Part shown: positions 1 through 5,146 of the stretch, piece by piece
Layout of the letters: each line of letters starts with the position of its first letter
How positions within the stretch are numbered: the first letter of the stretch is position 1
Assembly: GCA_964477275.1 (NCBI GenBank)
Contig: CAYZDV010000135.1
Coordinates: 1-5,146 of the forward strand
Direction: 5' to 3'
From: CAYZDV01 sp964477275
Lineage (GTDB): Bacteria; Acidobacteriota; Aminicenantia; Aminicenantales; Aminicenantaceae
DNA length: 5,146 nt
The notes under the pieces: model-generated
Database searches by the model: none
The model's input: only the letters and a program-made list of their open reading frames with translations
What the model was told of the DNA's origin: nothing
Translations under genes and position numbers: made by a program

Positions 1-276
1 AACCATGCGCTGGAAACACTGGTCCAGGTCAGGGGAGTCAGCCGGAAATTCGAGGGTCCCATTTTCAACGAGTTCGTTCTCCATTTCGAGAAAAATATCG
101 CTGCGGTGGAGAACTCACTGCGCAGCCGGGGAATCATCGGAGGCTTGAGCCTCGCTGAGATGTATCCCGAGCTCACTGACTGCGCCCTTTTCTGTGTCAC
201 GGAGCTGCACAGGACAGAGGATATCGACAGGCTGGCGTCTGCTTTGAAAGAAGCCGTTGAGGGAGGGACAGAATGA
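1..276 (+). CDS. gcvPA: Glycine dehydrogenase (decarboxylating) subunit 1, C-terminal part (partial at left edge)
   Basis: The reading frame is open from the first base and stops with TGA at 274-276, giving the last 91 residues of a protein whose start lies outside the window. The family is usually about 440-450 residues. It is recognised by the C-terminal signature of the GcvPA subunit: FNEFVLHF, then GIIGGLSL, then YPEL, then CVTELHRTEDIDRL. GcvPA pairs with GcvPB to form the PLP-dependent P-protein of the cytoplasmic glycine cleavage system. That protein decarboxylates glycine and passes the aminomethyl group to the lipoyl arm of GcvH. PLP is bound by the partner GcvPB, encoded immediately downstream. 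The stop codon overlaps the gcvPB start (ATGA, 273-276), the usual arrangement for this subunit pair and a sign of translational coupling. The identification is firm; the N-terminal part cannot be judged. Confidence 0.95.
   Translation, partial: NHALETLVQVRGVSRKFEGPIFNEFVLHFEKNIAAVENSLRSRGIIGGLSLAEMYPELTDCALFCVTELHRTEDIDRLASALKEAVEGGTE
262..266 (+). promoter_or_regulatory. Ribosome binding site of gcvPB
   Basis: GGAGG sits six bases before the ATG at 273, inside the last codons of gcvPA and within a longer purine run (259-268). The good match and spacing support ATG 273 as the gcvPB start. They also show that the downstream subunit can recruit ribosomes itself as well as through the overlapping stop and start codons. 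Confidence 0.75.
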
Positions 277-1739
277 TCCGGGAGCCTTTGATTTTTGAGA
301 TCAGCGGCAGGGGAAAAAGAGCTTTTTCACTGCCTGGCCTCGATGTGCCCGAGAGAAAGGACGTCCTTCAAAATCTTCCGCTCAGGAAAGAAATCGAGGG
401 CTTCCCTCAGGTTTCCGAGGCGGAAATCGTCAGGCACTTCACCCGGCTCTCCAGGACAAACTACTCGGTGGATGAGGGATTTTATCCTCTGGGCTCCTGC
501 ACCATGAAGTTCAACCCCAAGGTCAACGAAAAAGTGGCGTCCCTCTCTGGCTTCACCGCCGCCCATCCCTTTGCGCCTCAGGACCTCGTCCAGGGAAACC
601 TCGAGGTCCTCAAAACGGCAGAAGAGCTGCTGATGGAAATCACGGGAATGGACGCGTTCAGTCTCCAGCCTGCTGCAGGCGCTCAGGGGGAGCTTCTGGG
701 TATGATGCTCATCCGGGCCTGCCTGGAAGAAAGGGGCGACCCCAGAAAGATCGTCCTCATTCCTGACTCTGCCCACGGCACAAATCCTTCCAGCGCCCAT
801 ATCTGCGGGTATCGGGTTGAGGAAATCAAATCCAACGAGAGAGGAACCATCGAGCTTGAAGACCTGGCTCGGCACATGACAGAAGATGTGGCGGCGCTGA
901 TGATTACCAACCCGAACACCCTGGGAGTGTTTGAGACGGACATTCAAAAAATAGCGGAAATCGTCCATTCCAAAGGCGGCTTCCTCTACATGGATGGAGC
1001 CAACATGAACGCTCTGGTCGGCCTCTGCCGGCCGGGAGATATGGGCGTGGATGTCATCCATCTCAACCTGCACAAGACATTTTCCACACCTCATGGAGGC
1101 GGAGGGCCTGGAGCAGGCCCGGTGGGGATGGCGAAGGAGCTCGAGCCCTTTTCTCCGATTCCCGTCATCGAAAAAAGTGGCGAGAAATACATCCTCAATT
1201 TTGAGCGGCCAAAAAGTATTGGCCGGGTGCACAGCTTCTACGGAAACTTCCTGGTGGTGGTCAAGGCTCTGGCCTACATTCTCTCCCTCGGCTCAAAAGG
1301 ACTGCGGGAGGTAGCGGAGATTGCCGTCCTGAATTCCAACTATATCCGCAAGAGCCTGGAGAAGCATTATCATCTCAAGTACGCAACTCCCACCCTTCAT
1401 GAGTGTGTTTTTTCGGATAAATACCAGAGGGAGCATGGTGTGCATAACATTGATATCGCCAAACGGCTGATCGATTATGGGCTCCACCCGCCGACCATGT
1501 CTTTCCCCCTGATTGTGGCCGGCGCGCTGATGACCGAGCCCACTGAAACTGAAAGCAAGAGGGACCTTGACCTCTTTATCGAGGCCATGAGGCAGATTGC
1601 CGGGGAGGCCAGAGAGAACCCGGAGATTCTCACGGATGCCCCCCACGTCTCCTACGTGCGGCGTCTGGATGAGACAGCCGCGGCCCGCAATCCGGTGCTG
1701 AGATGGGTTGAAGAAGAAAAGACTGACCGGGGAGAGTGA
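273..1739 (+). CDS. gcvPB: Glycine dehydrogenase (decarboxylating) subunit 2
   Basis: This 488-residue protein is the PLP-carrying subunit of the split P-protein and matches the family's usual length (about 480-490). With GcvPA it catalyses glycine decarboxylation onto the lipoyl group of GcvH, in the catabolic direction or, in some anaerobes, in reverse for glycine synthesis. Visible family blocks are NYSVDEGFYPLGSCTMKFNPK (about 63-83), PAAGAQGE (133-140), DSAHGTNPSSA (165-175), NPNTLGVFE (213-221), DGANMNA (241-247) and HLNLHKTFSTPHGGGGPG (263-280). Lys268 in the last block is the expected Schiff-base lysine for PLP. SIGRVHSFYGN follows at about 317-327. No catalytic block is missing and no frameshift is seen. 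The start is set by the ATGA overlap with gcvPA and a good ribosome binding site. The stop is 36 bases before glyQ, so co-transcription is likely. Confidence 0.97.
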   Translation: MIREPLIFEISGRGKRAFSLPGLDVPERKDVLQNLPLRKEIEGFPQVSEAEIVRHFTRLSRTNYSVDEGFYPLGSCTMKFNPKVNEKVASLSGFTAAHPFAPQDLVQGNLEVLKTAEELLMEITGMDAFSLQPAAGAQGELLGMMLIRACLEERGDPRKIVLIPDSAHGTNPSSAHICGYRVEEIKSNERGTIELEDLARHMTEDVAALMITNPNTLGVFETDIQKIAEIVHSKGGFLYMDGANMNALVGLCRPGDMGVDVIHLNLHKTFSTPHGGGGPGAGPVGMAKELEPFSPIPVIEKSGEKYILNFERPKSIGRVHSFYGNFLVVVKALAYILSLGSKGLREVAEIAVLNSNYIRKSLEKHYHLKYATPTLHECVFSDKYQREHGVHNIDIAKRLIDYGLHPPTMSFPLIVAGALMTEPTETESKRDLDLFIEAMRQIAGEARENPEILTDAPHVSYVRRLDETAAARNPVLRWVEEEKTDRGE

Positions 1740-1775
1740 ACGGATAAGGGGAACTCACTGTTCCATGGATGAAAA
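1740..1775 (+). other. gcvPB-glyQ intergenic junction with possible 4-codon coupling ORF (1765-1779)
   Basis: This 36-base gap is the only one inside the plus-strand operon. I see no promoter pair and no terminator hairpin with a T-run, so read-through is expected. A purine stretch AAGGGGA at 1746-1752 is too far from the glyQ ATG (23 bases between) to be a normal ribosome binding site. It lies about 12 bases before another ATG at 1765, which opens a four-codon frame (Met-Asp-Glu-Lys). Its TGA (1777-1779) overlaps the glyQ ATG (1776-1778) as ATGA. This could deliver ribosomes to glyQ by termination-reinitiation. The overlap is directly visible; the function is inferred and may be chance. Confidence 0.35.
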
Positions 1776-2624
1776 ATGAGCGTGCAGAGCTTGATCATGA
1801 ACCTCGAGAAGTTCTGGGCTGACCAGGGATGCTACCTTGCTCAACCGTATGACCTGGAGGTGGGTGCCGGGACCATGACTCCGGATACATTCTTTCGGGT
1901 CCTCGACAAACGCCCGTGGAAAGTGGCCTATGTCCAGCCTTCCCGGCGGCCCACAGACGGACGCTACGGAGAGAATCCCCACAGGGTCCAGAAGCACTTT
2001 CAGTACCAGGTGATCGTCAAGCCCTCTCCGGAGGACATCCAGCAGGTTTATCTCAAGAGCCTGACCAGCCTGGGAATCAACATTCAGGAGCATGACATCC
2101 GTTTCGATGAGGACGACTGGGAGGCGCCCTCCATCGGAGCCTGGGGAGTGGGCTGGCAGGTGCTTCTGGATGGTCTGGAGATCACCCAGTTCACCTATTT
2201 CCAGCAGGCCGGCGGGATCGACCTCATTCCGGTTCCGGTGGAAATCACCTACGGCCTGGAACGGCTGGAGATGTTTTTGGAGGAGAAGGACAACATCTAT
2301 GACCTGAACTGGTCTGACGATGTCACCTACCGTGACCTGAGGTTCGAGGAAGAAAAGGAGTTTTCCGAATACAACTTCAGCCGGGCCAACATCAGAAACC
2401 TCAGGCAGTTTTTCATCCTGAGCGAAAAAGAGGCCCAGAAGCTGATCGATCACGAGCTGCTCCTGCCGGCCTATGATTTATGCCTGAGATGTTCCCATCT
2501 CTTCAACCTGCTGGACTCGAGGAGAGCGATCAGTGTGACCGAGAGAGTCAAGATGATTGCCCAGATCCGAAACCTGGTCAGTCAGATTGCCCGGAAATAC
2601 GTGGCCAGGAGGAATGGAGCCTGA
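1776..2624 (+). CDS. glyQ: Glycyl-tRNA synthetase alpha subunit
   Basis: This 282-residue protein is the catalytic class II subunit of the bacterial alpha2beta2 GlyRS. With GlyS it activates glycine with ATP and charges tRNA-Gly in the cytoplasm. Family blocks are QPYDLEVGAGT (23-33), the motif 2 region YVQPSRRPTDGRYGENP (52-68) followed by FQYQVIVKPSP (75-85), DIRFDEDDWE (107-116), GAWGVGWQV (121-129), QFTYFQQAGG (138-147), and motif 3 GLERLEMF (160-167). HLFNLLDSRRAISVTER (241-257) marks the helical C-terminal part. Length is slightly short of the approximately 300-residue E. coli protein, mainly at the termini. An in-frame stop (TGA, 1770-1772) lies just before ATG 1776, so no longer start exists. 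The N-terminus aligns with the family from that ATG. A strong ribosome binding site is lacking, so translation may depend on coupling to upstream frames. The gene ends in a one-base overlap with glyS. Confidence 0.97.
   Translation: MSVQSLIMNLEKFWADQGCYLAQPYDLEVGAGTMTPDTFFRVLDKRPWKVAYVQPSRRPTDGRYGENPHRVQKHFQYQVIVKPSPEDIQQVYLKSLTSLGINIQEHDIRFDEDDWEAPSIGAWGVGWQVLLDGLEITQFTYFQQAGGIDLIPVPVEITYGLERLEMFLEEKDNIYDLNWSDDVTYRDLRFEEEKEFSEYNFSRANIRNLRQFFILSEKEAQKLIDHELLLPAYDLCLRCSHLFNLLDSRRAISVTERVKMIAQIRNLVSQIARKYVARRNGA
2607..2612 (+). promoter_or_regulatory. Ribosome binding site that fixes the glyS start
   Basis: AGGAGG lies at the end of glyQ, 11 bases before ATG 2624, with a second GGAG (2616-2619) four bases before it. 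Combined with the TGATG stop/start junction, this supports ATG 2624 over the in-frame ATG at 2480. A start at 2480 would add 48 residues with no family resemblance, translated from inside glyQ. Confidence 0.7.
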
Positions 2625-4705
2625 TGGATTTCCTGCTCGAGATCCACACCGAGGAGATGCCTCCTTCTCACGTCAAGGCCGGCCTCTCCCAGCTCGAGGA
2701 GAAAATAAGGGAAGAGCTCGTCTCCCAGAATGTGGAAGTGGGGAAGGTGGAGACGCTGGGAACCTGCCGCCGCCTGGTCGTGGAGGGGGATTTTGCCGCT
2801 GGCCAGAGAGACAGGGAAGAAGAAGTCCTCGGCCCGCCCAGAGCCGTGGCCTTCAATCCCGATGGTTCGCCCTCTCCTGCGGCCACAGGCTTTGCCAGTG
2901 CTCAGCGCGTTGATTACAAGGAGCTTGCGGTAATTAAGACCGAACGGGGCGAATACCTGGGTATCAGGAAACTTATCAAGGGCAGGCCGACCAGGGAAAT
3001 CCTTACCGAAATCCTGCCTTCACTCATCTCATCCCTCTCTTTCCCCAAGATGATGCGGTGGAGGACGAACGGCTTCCGCTTCTCCAGGCCGATAAAGAAT
3101 ATTCTCTGCCTCTTTGAGGAAAAGCCGCTTTCCTTTTCTGTGGCCGGGGTCGAGTCCGGAAATTCAACCATCGGGCACAAGATTCACAGTCCCAGGAAAA
3201 TCCGGGTCAAAAATCTATCCGAATACAGAGAAATGCTGGGCGAGGCGGGAGTGATCGTCGACCCTCAAGAAAGGCGGAAGATGATTCTCAAGCAGATGGA
3301 GCAGAAACTGGGTCCTCTCAAGGCCGCCTGGCATCCCGACGAAGACCTTCTGGAAGGGCTTGTCTATGATGTGGAGCATCCCCTTGTCTTCCTCGGGGCC
3401 TTTCCCCAGGAGTATCTCTCCCTGCCCCTCGAGGTTTTGAGCACGGCCATGCGAGAGGGGCAGAAGCTTTTTTCCGTGGTCAGAGATAAAAAACAGCTTC
3501 CTCTTTTTATCGGAGTGGCTGACTCCCCTCAGGACCCGAGGGAACTCATCAAGAAGGGGAACGAAAGAGTGCTCAGGGCCAGACTGGAGGATGCCCGCTT
3601 TTTCTGGAAGCAAGACCGGAAAACAGAGCTGAAGGAAAGGGTTAAGGATTTGAAAAACATCATGTTCCAGGAGAAGCTGGGAAGCTATGAGGAGAAGGCG
3701 CAGAGAGTGAAGAAAATCGCTTCTTACATGGCCGACAAGCTGGATGCAAAAAAGGTCAAGAAAAACGTCCTCCAGGCAGCTGAGCTGGCCAAGGTTGACC
3801 TGCTCACGGAAATGGTCCGGGAGTTTCCCTCCCTGCAGGGGAAGATGGGTGGACTCTACAGCAGGGAAGAGGGCTATCCGGCTTTGGTCTGGAGAGCCAT
3901 TTACGAGCATTACCAGCCGGTGAGCCTTGATGACGAGTCGCCATCTTCTCAAGCCGGAGCCATTCTTTCCATCGCTGACAAAATCGACTCCATCGTCGGA
4001 GTGGTCGGAATCGGTATCCGGGTCACGGGCTCCAGCGACCCCTTCGGTCTGCGCCGGAATGCTCAAGGCGTATGCAAGACCATCATCGAGAAGAAGCTCA
4101 GTTTCTCATTCCCGCGGCTGCTGGATAAAGTTTTAACTATCTTTGGAACAACACTTCAGAACCCCAGAGAAGAGGTCAGGAATTCCTGTCTGGATTTTTT
4201 CACCGGGAGGCTTCGCTACATTTTTGAAAGACAGGGATTCCGCTACGACCTGGTCAACGCTGCCCTCGGTGCGGGTATTGATAATATTTACTATTCCTAT
4301 CTCAGGGTCAGAGCGCTGGACGCTCTGAAAGACAGCCCGAATTTTGAGCCTTTGATCCTCATTGCCAAGAGGGTCAACAACATCCTCCGCGGCCAGCCCG
4401 CTTGCAAGGTCAACACAGATCTTCTGGCGGAGAAGGAGGAAAGAGAGCTTTTCACCACTTTTTCCATCGTCAAGGACAACGTGATCCCCCTGATCAAGAA
4501 GGGTGATTTTTCCCAGGTCCAGAAGATCATTTTCCGGATCCGGTCGACCATCAACAAGTTTTTTGACAATGTCCTGGTCATGGCGGAGGAGAAAAAGCTC
4601 AGGGAGAACCGCCTGGCCCTCCTCCAGGCCGTCAGCAAGCTGTTGAATCAGGTGGCCGATTACTCCCAGGTTGTCATCGAAGGGGAGAATCGCGAAAAGG
4701 GATAA
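2624..4705 (+). CDS. glyS: Glycyl-tRNA synthetase beta subunit
   Basis: This 693-residue protein is the tRNA-binding subunit of alpha2beta2 GlyRS, close to the family's usual length of about 690. It starts with the hallmark LLEIHTEEMPP (4-14; consensus LLEIGTEELPP). Further family blocks are SFPKMMRW (139-146), GHKIHSP (184-190), VEHPLVFLGAF (250-260), GNERVLRARLEDARFF (312-327), KLGSYEEKAQR (351-361) and the HD-like region block VDLLTEMVREFPSLQGKMGG (391-410). AIYEHYQP (425-432), IADKIDS (450-456) and DPFGLRR (472-478; consensus DPFALRR) follow. The C-terminal anticodon-binding (DALR-type) part holds FTGRLRYIFERQGF (526-539), KRVNNIL (582-588), FFDNVLVMAEEKKLRENRLALL (646-667) and VADYSQV (677-683). 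No break or frameshift is visible. The one-base overlap with glyQ fits translational coupling for equal subunit amounts. It is the last gene of the plus-strand unit. Confidence 0.97.
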   Translation: MDFLLEIHTEEMPPSHVKAGLSQLEEKIREELVSQNVEVGKVETLGTCRRLVVEGDFAAGQRDREEEVLGPPRAVAFNPDGSPSPAATGFASAQRVDYKELAVIKTERGEYLGIRKLIKGRPTREILTEILPSLISSLSFPKMMRWRTNGFRFSRPIKNILCLFEEKPLSFSVAGVESGNSTIGHKIHSPRKIRVKNLSEYREMLGEAGVIVDPQERRKMILKQMEQKLGPLKAAWHPDEDLLEGLVYDVEHPLVFLGAFPQEYLSLPLEVLSTAMREGQKLFSVVRDKKQLPLFIGVADSPQDPRELIKKGNERVLRARLEDARFFWKQDRKTELKERVKDLKNIMFQEKLGSYEEKAQRVKKIASYMADKLDAKKVKKNVLQAAELAKVDLLTEMVREFPSLQGKMGGLYSREEGYPALVWRAIYEHYQPVSLDDESPSSQAGAILSIADKIDSIVGVVGIGIRVTGSSDPFGLRRNAQGVCKTIIEKKLSFSFPRLLDKVLTIFGTTLQNPREEVRNSCLDFFTGRLRYIFERQGFRYDLVNAALGAGIDNIYYSYLRVRALDALKDSPNFEPLILIAKRVNNILRGQPACKVNTDLLAEKEERELFTTFSIVKDNVIPLIKKGDFSQVQKIIFRIRSTINKFFDNVLVMAEEKKLRENRLALLQAVSKLLNQVADYSQVVIEGENREKG

Positions 4706-4738
4706 ACTCCGGAAAGTTCGCTGAAATAGGAACGCCCC
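4706..4738. other. Convergent glyS/PilZ intergenic gap, no clear terminator
   Basis: Two genes on opposite strands end here, 33 bases apart, where a bidirectional terminator would be expected. The only inverted repeat I could find is a 4-bp GTTC/GAAC pair, too weak to call. There is no GC-rich stem followed by a T-run on either strand. Termination may be Rho-dependent, or it may happen inside the opposite gene, giving overlapping antisense 3' ends. Confidence 0.6.
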
Positions 4739-5146
4739 TCAGGAATCGATTTCGTATTTCCCGATGTCCGGCTCCTCCGGTGAGCTGTATTTTTGCTCGA
4801 GCGCCAGCAGCTTGACCATCAATCCAGGATAGTTCTGGAATTCTTTCTCTCCGTAAGGGGAGAACTGAACACCCACCTGGCAGTCTTCCCGGTTTTCCTC
4901 GGTGGACAACCAGCGAACCTCCCCTTTGAGCGCAAGCGGAGTTTTTTCCCCGGGGACAGAGACCCTGACCAGAATTTTGGAATTGATCATCAGCGGTTTC
5001 TTGCAGCGGAATTTGATTCCGCCGCAGCTGAGGTTCAAAACAGGGCAGAACTCCTCATCCCATTTTTCTGTTTCTTCTTCTTTTTTTGCTTCGGAGGCTG
5101 TTTCTTTCAGACGGTAGCTGAGGGTAGCGCCCGGGACTTTGAATCG
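4739..5146 (-). CDS. PilZ-domain protein, C-terminal part (partial at right edge)
   Basis: The minus-strand frame is open from the window edge (first codon at 5146-5144) to TGA at 4741-4739, giving 135 residues with the N-terminus missing. It begins RFKVPGATLSYR, matching the segment that follows the arginine-rich RxxxR element of PilZ domains; most of that element would lie outside the window. The second PilZ signature, (D/N)xSxxG, is present as NLSCGG at 38-43 of the visible part. Beta-strand-like segments follow (ILVRVSVP, LALKGEVRWLS, CQVGVQFS), and the tail carries LLALEQKYSS. PilZ domains usually bind cyclic di-GMP and influence motility, exopolysaccharide or attachment; this protein's target is unknown. 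A TTG at 5038 could be taken as a start, but homology clearly continues upstream of it. No signal peptide or membrane segment is seen in the visible part. Binding cannot be confirmed without the missing arginines. Confidence 0.85.
   Translation of the reverse strand, partial: RFKVPGATLSYRLKETASEAKKEEETEKWDEEFCPVLNLSCGGIKFRCKKPLMINSKILVRVSVPGEKTPLALKGEVRWLSTEENREDCQVGVQFSPYGEKEFQNYPGLMVKLLALEQKYSSPEEPDIGKYEIDS

Noticed and set aside
327..1232. Long minus-strand open frame (301 codons) opposite gcvPB
   Set aside because: The plus strand carries a full-length, motif-complete GcvPB here. The antisense frame resembles no family I recognise and is a by-product of GC-rich codon use.
1740..1775. Separate promoter or glycine riboswitch/T-box leader for glyQS
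   Set aside because: The gap is only 36 bases, far too short for a glycine riboswitch or T-box, and no -35/-10 pair or terminator hairpin is visible.
1755..2453. Minus-strand open frame (232 codons) opposite glyQ
   Set aside because: It is an antisense shadow of glyQ, with no recognisable domains and a Leu/Val/Asp-rich composition typical of reverse-read coding DNA.
2480..2623. 48-codon N-terminal extension of glyS from ATG 2480
   Set aside because: It overlaps the conserved end of glyQ, bears no GlyS resemblance, and the family N-terminus (DFLLEIHTEE) starts exactly at ATG 2624 behind a good ribosome binding site.
3215..4066. Minus-strand open frame (283 codons) opposite glyS
   Set aside because: It lies entirely within the conserved core of GlyS, and no family motif is seen in it.
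5036..5038. TTG as start codon of the PilZ gene
   Set aside because: The frame stays open to the window edge and upstream codons encode RFKVPGATLSY, part of the PilZ domain, so the gene starts beyond the window.
4902..5117. Plus-strand 71-codon open frame inside the PilZ gene
   Set aside because: It is antisense to recognisable PilZ coding sequence and has no motif or ribosome binding site support.

Overview
The window reads as an ordinary, tightly packed bacterial chromosome segment, moderately GC-rich by eye. It has four collinear plus-strand genes followed by one convergent minus-strand gene. In order these are the 3' end of gcvPA, complete gcvPB, complete glyQ, complete glyS, and the 3' part of a PilZ-domain gene that runs off the right edge. 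No tRNA, rRNA, mobile element, CRISPR array or sizeable non-coding stretch is visible. The largest gaps are 36 and 33 bases.

Organism: the glycine decarboxylase P-protein is split into two subunits and the glycyl-tRNA synthetase is the bacterial alpha2beta2 type. Both are widespread in anaerobic and deep-branching bacteria. Together with a PilZ protein whose visible start reads RFKVPGA, this suggests a Desulfobacterota-like (former Deltaproteobacteria) or neighbouring lineage. That is an inference from general knowledge and is weak; no marker here fixes the phylum.

Layout and logic: gcvPA and gcvPB overlap by 4 bases (ATGA). gcvPB and glyQ are 36 bases apart. glyQ and glyS overlap by 1 base (TGATG). 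The four genes are therefore probably one transcript whose promoter lies left of the window, most likely upstream of gcvT/gcvH. All four act on glycine: the P-protein decarboxylates it in the glycine cleavage (or reverse, glycine synthase) pathway, and GlyRS charges it onto tRNA-Gly. Joining glycine breakdown or synthesis to glycine charging in one unit is the most notable feature of the window. The PilZ gene converges on glyS across 33 bases and is functionally unrelated as far as can be seen.

I found no credible new biological system. The findings are modest: the operon arrangement, a possible four-codon coupling ORF before glyQ, a Lys/Glu-rich insertion with an A7 tract in the PilZ gene, the absence of an obvious terminator between the convergent genes, and a few departures from consensus in GlyQ/GlyS.
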